Shown in pieces: positions 1 to 8,282 of a stretch of DNA of 46,885 nt. The stretch lies in assembly GCF_002749895.1 (NCBI RefSeq), contig NZ_NBUS01000035.1:1-46885 (forward strand). The letters are read 5' to 3'. Position 1 is the first letter of the stretch. Every line of letters starts with the position of its first letter. The translations under genes were made by a program, and so were the position numbers. The notes under the pieces are model-generated. The model was not told where the DNA came from, made no database searches, and saw only the letters and a program-made list of their open reading frames with translations. This DNA is from Vibrio fujianensis. Its GTDB lineage: Bacteria; Pseudomonadota; Gammaproteobacteria; Enterobacterales; Vibrionaceae.

Positions 1-17
1 TTATTAAGGCTATTCAT
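1..17 (-). CDS. IS630-family transposase, first codons only (partial)
   Basis: On the minus strand an ATG at 17 opens M-N-S-L-N and runs out of the window. The same codons (M-N-S-L-N-S-I-N-F) start the transposase of the right-hand copy at 15667. Only about five codons are visible, so whether the gene is intact outside the window cannot be judged. Confidence 0.6.
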
Positions 18-77
18 GATGAATGATGGTAGTAGTTAAATAGCCTTAATTAGATCATATTTTTATTTAGATTGGTA
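1..77. mobile_element. Right terminus of an IS630-family element, running off the left edge
   Basis: Bases 1-80 match 15651-15730 with only four differences (offsets 1, 9, 27 and 75). The second copy is the terminus of a recognisable IS630-type element, so this is the same end of another copy. The terminal bases read AGATTGGTA, the complement of the TACCAATCT end at 15112, and a TA target is characteristic of the family. The element body lies outside the window to the left. An inverted pair AAGGCTA/TAGCCTT (5-11 and 41-47) surrounds the transposase start. The end abuts the first integrase reading frame. Confidence 0.8.
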
Positions 78-1175
78 TTATCTACAAAGGTGGCGGAGAT
101 TCGCCAACAGTTCTGCTCTAATCTTCCGCATTTAGACAACCCACAGTCAAAATGTACGTCAATGAGTATGGAGACCCGAGCAATGCCTGCTCCTGCTCCT
201 GCTCCTGAAGAAAGCCTAAACAGTCGTTTGGTTGGAGCACAAGAACTTACTACCGAGTTAAATAACTTTATTCGTAGTAAACGTCTGGAACAAGTAACGC
301 CTTTGACTCTAACTCAATTAAATCAACGGTGTACTAACTTCTTGAACTATCTAGTCAAACAGGAGATCTGCTTATCTGCGAAAGCTGCCAACACTTACAG
401 AGATCACTTAATTGAAAAAGGATTAAGTGCAAAGACAGTAAAAGAATACATTGCAGCCAATAAGCAGTTCTTTGATTACTGTGAACGAATTGAACTCATT
501 GAGAAAAATGTCTTCAAAGCGATAAAAGCACCAAAAAGCCGTGGAACAAAAGCATCCCAGCAACGCGATCGGTGGCAGTTGAAAGATCTTAAAAGGCTAT
601 TTTCTAGCTCCGAATTTCGTAAAAAAGATGTCCAGTTTCAGTGGACAACTAAAGTACAAGTCTATCAAGGATGCAGGCCTTCTGAAGTTTGCCAGTTAAC
701 GACTAATGACATTCAAACAATTGAAGGCATCCCATGCATAACAGTTTCTGATTCCGAAGCTGATCAGCGGCTAAAAACGTCCAATGCTTCGCGTATTGTT
801 CCCTTGCACAATCAATTGATAAAAGAAGGGTTTCTTGAGTATGTGCAAGAGCGCCGAGAGCAAAAGCAAAAACAGCTTTTTGATTACAAACCCCACGGTG
901 AGAACAAAGACTGGTCATTTCGATACCGTACCAATCTAGGAAAACTACAAACAACAATTGGAATGAAGCCGAATGCACGACCAACGGCATACTCCTTCAG
1001 GCATACCTTTGTCGATGAGTTAAAGATTGCTGATACACCTGAGCACATAGTGGCTGAGATTGTTGGTCATGCTCATCCCAACATCACCTTTGGACGATAC
1101 GGGAAACAAGCGAAAATTCAGCAATTGAATGAAGCAGTTAATAAATTTCTGCCAGTGGAGGTGAAGTATGCGTAA
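72..1175 (+). CDS. Tyrosine recombinase / integrase (possibly 5'-truncated by IS630)
   Basis: This is a site-specific recombinase of the phage integrase family that would catalyse strand exchange for an integrative element. The first half resembles a SAM-like core-binding domain. The C-terminal half has the catalytic box I arginine in YQGCRPSEVCQL and a box II in which Tyr replaces the usual His (AYSFRHTF). GHAHPNITFGRYGK supplies the His and the presumed Tyr nucleophile. The frame opens with TTG at 72 inside the IS630 end, with no ribosome binding site. The next Met codons (165, 171) also lack one, although the codons from about 85 look coding. I infer that the insertion removed the original start. 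An Ala-Pro repeat lies near residues 38-46. The stop overlaps the next gene by 8 bases, so the two are probably cotranscribed. Confidence 0.8.
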   Translation: MVLSTKVAEIRQQFCSNLPHLDNPQSKCTSMSMETRAMPAPAPAPEESLNSRLVGAQELTTELNNFIRSKRLEQVTPLTLTQLNQRCTNFLNYLVKQEICLSAKAANTYRDHLIEKGLSAKTVKEYIAANKQFFDYCERIELIEKNVFKAIKAPKSRGTKASQQRDRWQLKDLKRLFSSSEFRKKDVQFQWTTKVQVYQGCRPSEVCQLTTNDIQTIEGIPCITVSDSEADQRLKTSNASRIVPLHNQLIKEGFLEYVQERREQKQKQLFDYKPHGENKDWSFRYRTNLGKLQTTIGMKPNARPTAYSFRHTFVDELKIADTPEHIVAEIVGHAHPNITFGRYGKQAKIQQLNEAVNKFLPVEVKYA

Positions 1176-1551
1176 ACTAGCAAACTTTGAGCTTAAAGCG
1201 ATTCTAGAAGCTATTGAACATGCTGATTTTACTAATGATTATGACTTCTTTAATCTGTTAACTTGCGGGATATCAATTGAACAGATTAGAGCGGTATATA
1301 GACTTAGATCAGCTTTGCAGCGTGACTCTTCTAAAACGATCTTCGATTATCCCTTGTTCCTTGATCAAATTTACTCAAGTGTTGAGTCCTTCTACTCAGT
1401 GAAGGAAGCTCTGGGATACGAGGTTGATACCCAAGAAATAGAGCGGGAAGATAAGCTTATATTTCTTATGCAATTTCTAGCTGAAAACAAAATGCAACTC
1501 TGTATAGACCGCCGTAATACACCGTACTCTATTGCAATAAATCTAGGCTAG
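1168..1551 (+). CDS. Hypothetical protein, 127 aa, coupled to integrase
   Basis: I do not recognise this protein. It is acidic and mostly predicted helical, without signal peptide or membrane segment. Its ATG overlaps the last 8 bases of the integrase gene and is preceded by GGAGGTG at a good spacing, so translation is probably coupled. The pairing with a recombinase and a second small gene suggests an accessory role in recombination, such as a directionality or target-site factor, but that is inference from position only. Confidence 0.65.
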   Translation: MRKLANFELKAILEAIEHADFTNDYDFFNLLTCGISIEQIRAVYRLRSALQRDSSKTIFDYPLFLDQIYSSVESFYSVKEALGYEVDTQEIEREDKLIFLMQFLAENKMQLCIDRRNTPYSIAINLG

Positions 1552-1565
1552 GAAGGAGTTTTAGT

Positions 1566-1763
1566 ATGGAAGACATTCATGAACAGTTAGGCGTCAGCAA
1601 ATCATTTCTCAATGATACATTTGTCATGATACGTGTTGCGAAAGACGGCGAAGTATGGGTTCAGTATTCCGATAAGCTCGATATACCTGCTGGCATAAAG
1701 GCTATGCGGATTGCAGCGGAAGTTCTAAAGCTAATAGCTACAGAGTCAACTAATCATAACTGA
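1566..1763 (+). CDS. Hypothetical protein, 65 aa, third gene of integrase module
   Basis: This is a small unrecognised protein. It starts at an ATG preceded by AGGAAGGAG, a strong ribosome binding site, 14 bases after the previous stop. The sequence DGEVWVQYSDKLDIPAGIKAMRIAAEVLKLI suggests a short beta segment followed by a helix. It is the last gene of a recombinase-127aa-65aa trio that ends in a terminator-like hairpin. The strong Shine-Dalgarno and the tight spacing make it a credible gene despite its size. Its function is unknown. Confidence 0.6.
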   Translation: MEDIHEQLGVSKSFLNDTFVMIRVAKDGEVWVQYSDKLDIPAGIKAMRIAAEVLKLIATESTNHN

Positions 1764-1784
1764 CAAGGTTTTCAAACCCGAGAT

Positions 1785-1815
1785 AAAGGCGGCTTCTAGC
1801 GAGCCGCTTTAAGAA
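1785..1815 (+). terminator. Terminator-like hairpin after the first integrase module
   Basis: AAAGgCGGCT and AGCCGCTTT pair around a TCTAGCG loop with one bulged G. The T tract is short, so termination may be weak. It lies 22 bases after the 65-aa gene. Confidence 0.5.
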
Positions 1816-1926
1816 TAAGTTGGATATAAACGCGTCAGTAAATTTTTTAAGTTAGCATCTCAAGGATAATTTTATGTTTTGCAAACCTTCAATCAAGTGT
1901 TCAAATTCACTATGCGACTGTACATC

Positions 1927-4206
1927 TTATACCAGAAGGTTTGCAAATAGGCTTTTGATATCTGCATCACTGAACAGAACGTCTTTTTCGCTTTCTTTGG
2001 ACGGTTTGGATATTGATTCAAAGGAAACATCTTCGTGTTCATCTAATTCACTTATTCGAGCATATACCGTATTCTTTGCCTCTTCTGCATCACGATTCGT
2101 AAGTTTAGATAATTCATCCAAAAATCCAATGTGGTCTGACAAATCGCTTTCTAAATCAAGCTGAGCAATAGACTCGGAAGTGCAAGAAAGTTCGAAGTCT
2201 ACCCAGTGTTCTATAAGGTTTTGAATACCAAGTTCTTTACTATTAGGTATATAATAATTAACATTCTCAATTATCATATTCAAATCTTCGATATGAACGC
2301 CTTGTTTTAATATACCTCTTATTTTTTCTTCTATTGCTCTCAATAGGTCCTGTGATACTGAAGAGTTTTCTTCAATATAGTCTCTCACCCAGCAATGAAG
2401 CTCTGGTAAGTCTCGCCCATCTCTTCCCCCATCAATATCTAGATTAGAAGACTCCAGTAATTCTAGTGCCTGATCAAGAAAGTTCGAACAATTACTAAAA
2501 AACCATAAATCGAATAAAAATTCGACCCTTTCCGACAAAGATAAATCTGTAAAAGTTATGGCATACCCGTTAAATAAACCCGCATATGGCGTTTTTGACT
2601 GAGTTGGTGAGCATTGGATTTTAGTTGCAAAGCCTGAAAATGTTTGAGCGCAATACTGCAAATCTTCTGGCTCCGTAAAAACTTTCTTCATATGCGCCCA
2701 TAGATTTTTTGCCCACTTTGCTTTTATGGCAACGGATGGTAGAAGTCCTAGAAACTCTTTGTCGTTAAGGTACGACTTTAGAAAGTCTTGAACAGAAGGG
2801 TTTACGAAATCAACTTTGCCGCCTGAAATGGAGATAAAACCAGATTCAAGACTCTTTAGTGACAAGTTAAAGTCTCCCTGTGATGTGGATTGGCCATAGA
2901 ACGCACAAACATGTCTATGCAATTTTGAAAACTGACTCCTGAGTTCTTCTATTCTGACCCCAAAAAAAGCTTGTTGAAAAAATAGTGTTATCAGTAAGTG
3001 TTTGGAGCTAGAACTTAGAGAACGGAAAGGTTTACTCCAAATCATTTCAGGGTTGTCTAACGCATTCAATATGAAGCTAGGGTAATCAGTTGGAGAAATG
3101 TGTTCATTAAACTCACTGGACACAAAAGCTATCACGCGAGGATTATAGTTTCGATGATCTATGATATGACAAAGTAAATCACCTTTAATAAGAGACTCTA
3201 CGTATTTCGGTTTCAAACACGAAATAAACAAATGGTTGAACAAAATTTCTGCTCGAACTTTACGCGTATATTTACCAACATCTAAAAGATATTTAGCTAG
3301 TTGAAACTTCGTACTGTCCACTCGATCAGATATCAACTTAGCCTCTTCAAATATATGTGCACGAGTAGTTAGTATAAATCTTGCGTTGGGAGCTTTGACC
3401 ACTCTCTTTACAAAGAGTGATAAAGCATTGTCCTTCTGAAGGAGAGTCTGCCGATCTAACTCAATTCTCCCTAAAAAATCATCAAAGAAAAACACAGTTT
3501 TCTGCTCATTGTTAAGCTTGGAAAAACCATCCTCTAAAGAGTTTATTGAAACAAACTCCCAGCCTTCTTCTAGATAGTGATAAGAAACCATTTTTGCTAA
3601 CGTTGTTTTGCCAACACCTGGTTGTCCCGATATAACAAGGACTTTTTCCTTTTCTAATTGTTCAATTGCTTGATGTAAGCTTGGGTTCACTACATAGACT
3701 GCCAGTTCTTCGAGAATCTCTTCTTTAGTCGCTTGTGTGTAGGCCTCCAGTCCAGACTGTAAAATTCGCTCTAATACAGCAGAACTTGATAGCCATAACT
3801 TCATATGTTTCTTTTCAATATTGGGAAAATCTCGAAGTGCAGCTTCAATATCCTCCTTGCCTATAAGATCATTGCTATTCAGAATATGTGGGGACAGTAC
3901 CTGCGTTAATTGAGAAGTTTTATTTGGAGTAAGTGAGTGAGATGTGAAGAACAGATATTGTTTGGGTTCTAGTATATCTAACTTTCTTTTCTCTTTTTCT
4001 GCATTTTTTTTTAAGCCTGAAAAGGAGGTCTTCGAGTAGTGCTTACACTGCATAATAATGTCACCTTCCGCTGTCGAATGGCGTCCATCAATTCCACCGT
4101 CTGGGCCTGGGCCGAATGCAGAGAAGCTGACTCCCATTTTCTGTGATGCAATATCTCTACACAATTCTTCGAAGTCAATAGGTGATAAGTTATCTAAGTT
4201 GCTCAT
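1927..4206 (-). CDS. Mrr-like nuclease fused to STAND NTPase (nSTAND3 type), predicted defence protein
   Basis: The protein is 759 aa from the preferred ATG at 4206; in-frame ATGs at 4215 and 4218 are possible, and the open frame extends to 4302. Residues 8-60 resemble an Mrr-type PD-(D/E)xK nuclease, with Glu13, FGPGPDGGIDG (31-41) and QCK (53-55). Residues about 176-260 form a P-loop NTPase with GQPGVGKTT as Walker A and FFFDDFLG as Walker B; the DDFLG form is typical of nSTAND3 proteins. The remaining 450 residues are probably the helical sensor region of STAND proteins. Known nuclease-STAND proteins detect a phage component and degrade DNA, so an abortive-infection role is inferred. It is the distal gene of a leftward pair with the PrrC/RloC-like ATPase, separated by a hairpin, so the two may be independent. 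Confidence 0.75.
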   Translation of the reverse strand: MSNLDNLSPIDFEELCRDIASQKMGVSFSAFGPGPDGGIDGRHSTAEGDIIMQCKHYSKTSFSGLKKNAEKEKRKLDILEPKQYLFFTSHSLTPNKTSQLTQVLSPHILNSNDLIGKEDIEAALRDFPNIEKKHMKLWLSSSAVLERILQSGLEAYTQATKEEILEELAVYVVNPSLHQAIEQLEKEKVLVISGQPGVGKTTLAKMVSYHYLEEGWEFVSINSLEDGFSKLNNEQKTVFFFDDFLGRIELDRQTLLQKDNALSLFVKRVVKAPNARFILTTRAHIFEEAKLISDRVDSTKFQLAKYLLDVGKYTRKVRAEILFNHLFISCLKPKYVESLIKGDLLCHIIDHRNYNPRVIAFVSSEFNEHISPTDYPSFILNALDNPEMIWSKPFRSLSSSSKHLLITLFFQQAFFGVRIEELRSQFSKLHRHVCAFYGQSTSQGDFNLSLKSLESGFISISGGKVDFVNPSVQDFLKSYLNDKEFLGLLPSVAIKAKWAKNLWAHMKKVFTEPEDLQYCAQTFSGFATKIQCSPTQSKTPYAGLFNGYAITFTDLSLSERVEFLFDLWFFSNCSNFLDQALELLESSNLDIDGGRDGRDLPELHCWVRDYIEENSSVSQDLLRAIEEKIRGILKQGVHIEDLNMIIENVNYYIPNSKELGIQNLIEHWVDFELSCTSESIAQLDLESDLSDHIGFLDELSKLTNRDAEEAKNTVYARISELDEHEDVSFESISKPSKESEKDVLFSDADIKSLFANLLV

Positions 4207-4358
4207 TTTTAACATCATTCCATATCGTTGCGACCCACGCCTTGGTGTTAACACGAGCCTACAGACGTAGTTTCCAATCCAATTGAGAGTATCCCTCTTC
4301 AATCGTGAAGGTTAACTCATGTCTAAAACCCATTGAATGACTAATATACTTCATTGAA

Positions 4359-4387
4359 AAGTAAGCACCATTTTTAGGTGCCTACTA
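4359..4387 (-). terminator. Terminator-like hairpin between the two leftward defence genes
   Basis: On the minus strand GGCACC-TAAAAAT-GGTGCT, extended by outer AGTA/TACT pairing, is followed by TTTTC. It begins just after the stop of the ATPase gene (4394). It could end transcription of that gene before the STAND gene, or attenuate it. Confidence 0.5.
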
Positions 4388-4393
4388 ACAAAG

Positions 4394-6547
4394 TTAAAGT
4401 TCTCTTAATCTTTTGAGTATCTGCTCTCGCTCTTTTTTAAGAGCCTTATCTGTGATGTCTATGGCTGGCTGAAAGATATTCATATCCATTTCAAAGTGAT
4501 TAAACTCATTTAGAAGAGTTTTCTTAGACATGAAGAAAACACGATGTTGTATTTTTTCTCGTTCACTTCCCTTAAATGAAGCGAATATAATATTAGACAG
4601 CATATCGTGTTTCTTTGTATTGATGTTGTATGTATCAACTAAAACTTTTTCAACATGTAGTCTTAAATACAGGTACGTGAGTGTATGCCTTAGTGTTTTT
4701 GAAAGTAGAGGGTAAGCCTCATTCTTTAATGGATTGAATTTTGTATAGTCCCAACTAATAATATCCTTCGCCGATACATTATAAACTGCACTTAGAACTC
4801 TATCTGAAAATAGCTTCTCATAAATTTCTGTAACATTAATTATTTCATCACAATAACCGTGCATTAACTGATTTAATTTGTTTTTTTCTTCGTTTAAACC
4901 TAGAATTTGACAGAAACCACGCATAAATGGGACTAGAGATATCAGAAACTGTTTTTCGTCATCAATTTCGTCTTTTATATCCCCTCTTAATAGGTTTAGA
5001 AATTCATGGATATACAAAAGAATCGACATTTCTTGTTGGTTTATTGGTGTAAACCCGTTGCTCTCACCCTCAATATTGTTGAAGTAATACAAGTTTAGGC
5101 ACTGTTTCGCTTGATGTTCTAAGAGTTTGATTAAATCTGTGTTATGGGTGAGGATTAGCGTCTTTTTAGAAAATAAGAAGCTTAAGATCGCATAGGCTAG
5201 TTTGTTTTTGTATATGGAATCAAAACTCGATATCGGGTCATCAAGTACAATTAAATCACATGTCGAGTTTTTTGCTTTTAGTAGTTCAAATGCTAGTGAA
5301 AGAAAGTTCTGTTCACCATTGCTCAGCTCAAGGTCTTGTCGATTTTTGTTTAGAAAATCTTTCCCACCAAGCATAAGTCTGATGTTGTTATTAACATCGC
5401 GCTCTAGTGAAATTTCACGCTCAAGAGACTCATTTAGAAATTGTTCGATGAATAATATATCTTCACTTCCAAATGTGGGTTTATTCTTGAGTAAGGCTTG
5501 ATAGGCTTCATTATCTTCTTGCAGCATGTGATTTGTTGAAGCTGTGATAAAATCATGCTTGAGTAGTTGCCAATAGACTGATTTATATTTGTTGAACTCA
5601 GTAATTAAATCCTCAATGAAAGACTTGTCAGATTTCTTTATAGCAGTTCTAACTCGATCTTTGATATTAAACGAGTCAGGCTGAGATAAGTTTTTGATAA
5701 TTTTCTCTGCAATCTCCTTTTCTTTTTCATCCATCGTCTTGGATGTTTGATCAAATTGTTTATTTTTCTGAGCTAATTTAGCTACCGCATCAATAGGGTG
5801 ATCGCAGACTAAGCACTCGTCTATGTAATTAAACTTATTGAGGATTGCTACAGCTTCGCTTTGTTCTTCTAGCTTGACTATGCTTTGCTCTTTTCCATTG
5901 AGCTGAAAATTGTAATTCGATAAAGCTCGAATGATAGAGTCATCTCTAGCAAAATCCTCTATGAAAAACCTTAATTTTAACTCTTCATAGTCTGGCTTTT
6001 CAGGTAGTTCATATCCATACACTGTATCAATGAATTTTTCACGATCAATTTTTTTCCCCCTAGAGCGGCTGTTTGCTATATCTGAAATATAACCTCGTAT
6101 ATCTCCATCTAAAATTAGCTCATCAAAATTCGTGTTCATTTTCGAAATCTGATAGTTTTTCTTGAGGAGGTCAACAAGTTCTTTTTCAAACAGAAAAGAA
6201 AAACTGTTGTTTAACTTTTCTTTAAGTTCGTATTCCTTTTTAATATTTTCACCGAGGATGAAATCCTGAGTTTCACCCTGAATTACGTTTCTGTCATTTT
6301 GGTCTGAGATTACATGGGCTATAAGAGCACCACTTTCGGTAAATTCAGTACCATCAATATTCAGTGTATATTCTACGCCTTTATCTTGATTTAAAACCTT
6401 TGATAAACTTGTTTTTCCAGTACCGTTAGGGCCATACAGGACACATACTTTCTTACTTTCAAAATCTAGTTCGTTGTTCTGCGTCAAATCTAAATATGCG
6501 TCAGTAAAAATGTTATCTTTCTTGATTTTCAATACGTTAATTTTCAT
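4394..6547 (-). CDS. AAA_13-type ABC ATPase, PrrC/RloC-like, candidate anticodon nuclease
   Basis: The protein is 717 aa. Walker A is GPNGTGKTS (39-47). A long charged middle region contains a CLVC pair (Cys245, Cys248), as in the zinc hook of RloC. The ABC signature LSNGEQN lies near 405-411 and Walker B LIVLDDPISSFDS near 432-444. This layout matches PrrC/RloC, in which an ATPase head controls a C-terminal tRNA anticodon nuclease that fires on phage infection. The C-terminal part has Arg629-x3-Glu633 followed by LLNEFNHF with His684. That could be the Arg/Glu/His triad of these nucleases, although the Glu-His spacing is longer than in E. coli PrrC. The nuclease assignment is therefore tentative; the ATPase assignment is firm. 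ATG at 6547 has only a weak ribosome binding site (TAAGA). Confidence 0.75.
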   Translation of the reverse strand: MKINVLKIKKDNIFTDAYLDLTQNNELDFESKKVCVLYGPNGTGKTSLSKVLNQDKGVEYTLNIDGTEFTESGALIAHVISDQNDRNVIQGETQDFILGENIKKEYELKEKLNNSFSFLFEKELVDLLKKNYQISKMNTNFDELILDGDIRGYISDIANSRSRGKKIDREKFIDTVYGYELPEKPDYEELKLRFFIEDFARDDSIIRALSNYNFQLNGKEQSIVKLEEQSEAVAILNKFNYIDECLVCDHPIDAVAKLAQKNKQFDQTSKTMDEKEKEIAEKIIKNLSQPDSFNIKDRVRTAIKKSDKSFIEDLITEFNKYKSVYWQLLKHDFITASTNHMLQEDNEAYQALLKNKPTFGSEDILFIEQFLNESLEREISLERDVNNNIRLMLGGKDFLNKNRQDLELSNGEQNFLSLAFELLKAKNSTCDLIVLDDPISSFDSIYKNKLAYAILSFLFSKKTLILTHNTDLIKLLEHQAKQCLNLYYFNNIEGESNGFTPINQQEMSILLYIHEFLNLLRGDIKDEIDDEKQFLISLVPFMRGFCQILGLNEEKNKLNQLMHGYCDEIINVTEIYEKLFSDRVLSAVYNVSAKDIISWDYTKFNPLKNEAYPLLSKTLRHTLTYLYLRLHVEKVLVDTYNINTKKHDMLSNIIFASFKGSEREKIQHRVFFMSKKTLLNEFNHFEMDMNIFQPAIDITDKALKKEREQILKRLREL

Positions 6548-7121
6548 GAATTTTCTTACTCAACAGATTTTTCAACAATGTAGCACGGATTTAGTTGCAT
6601 ATAAGAGTTGTTCATCAAGAAATTGAAAGTTACTCGTCTTCGTGAAACAAAATGGAGCCCAGTTCTGTATTTTGTCTATCCATGAGATCATGTATGGCAA
6701 AATAGTTGGCTGAGGACTACTTTTTCATGGGAGACAACGTGATGGGGATAAAAGAAAACTAGTCCGTACACTATGATATCTAAACTTTGGCTCCTTCTGC
6801 GAGAAGTGACTAAAGTTAACCAAACATGTCTTTCAGTCCATTAAGCCAAACCCAATCGTCTTAGCATTTTAGAGATTGCTACTTTCCACAATCTTCCCCT
6901 ACCAACCAATCCAGTGGTTATTTTTTGACCGAACAGAGCATTTTTTTCAAAAAATTTTCTAGCTCAAAAATCTCGATAAACTCAATGTGTATAGGTTTGA
7001 TAAATAATCTCAAATTCGACGTCGATTCTTTCTACGTATAGACAAACAATGTCAAAAGTAAATGTTTTATTGTTAATTTTCAATACCTTACACCATTGAC
7101 GACTGTGATTTTTGGCCGTAC
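6548..7121. other. Intergenic spacer between divergent defence and integrase modules
   Basis: This is about 570 bases without a convincing gene on either strand. It separates the leftward defence genes from the rightward integrase operon and should hold both promoters. The part from 6940 to 7080 is very AT-rich. I see no tRNA, no long repeat and no copy of the tRNA-Ser remnant. Confidence 0.5.
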
Positions 7122-7164
7122 TTTCCGTTTTGACGAATGACTTGCATTCGATAAAAAACGGAAA
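7122..7164 (+). promoter_or_regulatory. Large dyad covering the integrase leader and ribosome binding site
   Basis: Outer arms TTTCCGTTTT (7122-7131) and AAAACGGAAA (7155-7164) are perfect complements. Inner arms CGAATG (7134-7139) and CATTCG (7145-7150) are also perfect, around an ACTTG loop. The right arm carries the GGA of the integrase Shine-Dalgarno and ends 5 bases before its ATG. It could be an operator in DNA, a recombinase site, or an RNA hairpin that hides the start. Confidence 0.7.
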
Positions 7165-7169
7165 ATATT

Positions 7170-8282
7170 ATGAAAACTATTACAACTACAAAGTTACTAA
7201 CTGTAAAAGACTACATCGACGCATATCTCATAGAGAGAAAATATTGTTCAGCTCCCTCGACATTAGCCTCCGATCTCAGCAGAACAAAGAATATAAACGA
7301 GGCATTGGGAGAGTTCGCCATCAATGCAGTTAGCCACTCTCAGATTAATACGCTTCTAGTAAGTTGGCACGAGCGCTTTAGCAACAAAACCATCAACGAA
7401 CATCTGACAATCTTGCGTCGTATTTTTTTGAAAGCGGTACGTGATGGCGTAATTGCCCGAAATCCAATGAAAGGCGTACAGAACTACAAAACGGTAGAAC
7501 TGGAGCCAAACCCTTTCACAAAAAAGGAATTAGCACGGATGTATGAGTGCAAGAATGTCTGTACCCAAGGACAGAATGCCGTAATGCTGAATCTGCTGAC
7601 AGGTCTTCGTATCAGTGAACTAATAGCATTGTCTTGGCAAGATATAAACTGGGAACGCGAAGTGCTCTATGTCCGTCGCGCTTGTGTATTGAACATTTAT
7701 AAATGCCCAAAAACTAGAGGCTCGGTACGTGAAGTTGATTTAAATCCACTTGCTTTAAAGCTATTGAAAAAGCAGCTGAAACTGACAGGAAAGCGCCGCC
7801 CACAAACAATCAACATTCTTGAATGCGACAATAAAACATTCACGAAAGACTCTGTCAGTTTCATTTTCTTAAATACGAAAACGAATCAACCTTTTACTGA
7901 TGCTAAAGAATTCACTGAACGATTCTTCATTAAATTTCTAGAACAAGCGGGTGTGGCTCACAGAGGTGTTGGTCAGCTACGTCATACATTCGCTTCCCAG
8001 TGCTTAACCGCGGGGATCAGCAAAGACTGGCTCGCTGTTCAAATGGGGCATAAAAGCACAACAATGATCGACAAACACTACGGTCGATGGATTCGTGAAG
8101 ATTCACCAAACTACGCAAGAGAGGCTGCGCAACACCTTCAGGAGATATTCGGCCTACCGCAAATAAAGCCAACAGTGACTTTACCTGCAGTTCCTCACTC
8201 TTCGTTAGTGTTGTTGAAAAAACTTCAGTCCAAACCACAGCTCATTCAACTTCTTGAAGGCATGCTGGAGAGCGACAGATGA
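7170..8282 (+). CDS. Tyrosine-type site-specific integrase
   Basis: This 370-aa phage-type integrase is first in a rightward operon and probably moves the island. Residues 10-110 form the core-binding SAM-like domain (VKDYIDAYLIERK to NEHLTILRRIFLKAV). The catalytic domain has the box I Arg in LLTGLRISELIALSW, a box II in GQLRHTF (usual His replaced by Gly or Gln), QMGHKS, and the probable Tyr nucleophile in DKHYGRW. Length and order fit prophage and genomic-island integrases. The ATG at 7170 follows GGAAAATATT, which is buried in a dyad. Its stop overlaps the ATG of a 57-codon gene by 4 bases (ATGA). The serine tRNA end at 15046-15073 is the likely attachment site, although the other integrase in the island is also a candidate. 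Confidence 0.9.
   Translation: MKTITTTKLLTVKDYIDAYLIERKYCSAPSTLASDLSRTKNINEALGEFAINAVSHSQINTLLVSWHERFSNKTINEHLTILRRIFLKAVRDGVIARNPMKGVQNYKTVELEPNPFTKKELARMYECKNVCTQGQNAVMLNLLTGLRISELIALSWQDINWEREVLYVRRACVLNIYKCPKTRGSVREVDLNPLALKLLKKQLKLTGKRRPQTINILECDNKTFTKDSVSFIFLNTKTNQPFTDAKEFTERFFIKFLEQAGVAHRGVGQLRHTFASQCLTAGISKDWLAVQMGHKSTTMIDKHYGRWIREDSPNYAREAAQHLQEIFGLPQIKPTVTLPAVPHSSLVLLKKLQSKPQLIQLLEGMLESDR

Noticed and set aside
90-99. GTGGCGGAGA next to the left IS630 end, the reverse complement of the tRNA-Ser 3' end bases at 15063-15073
   Set aside because: Only ten bases match, in inverted orientation, inside the apparent integrase coding sequence; the flanking T-arm bases do not match, so it is probably chance.
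1874-2164. Plus-strand 96-codon open frame opposite the STAND gene
   Set aside because: It is a Ser/Leu/Phe-rich antisense shadow of the C-terminal coding region with no ribosome binding site.
4207-4302. N-terminal extension of the STAND protein
   Set aside because: The extra 32 residues (including LTPRRGSQRYG) precede the Mrr-like domain and look non-coding; the start near 4206-4218 is preferred.
6600-7080. A gene in the 0.6-kb spacer
   Set aside because: Stops occur frequently in all frames and no ribosome binding site precedes any longer frame.
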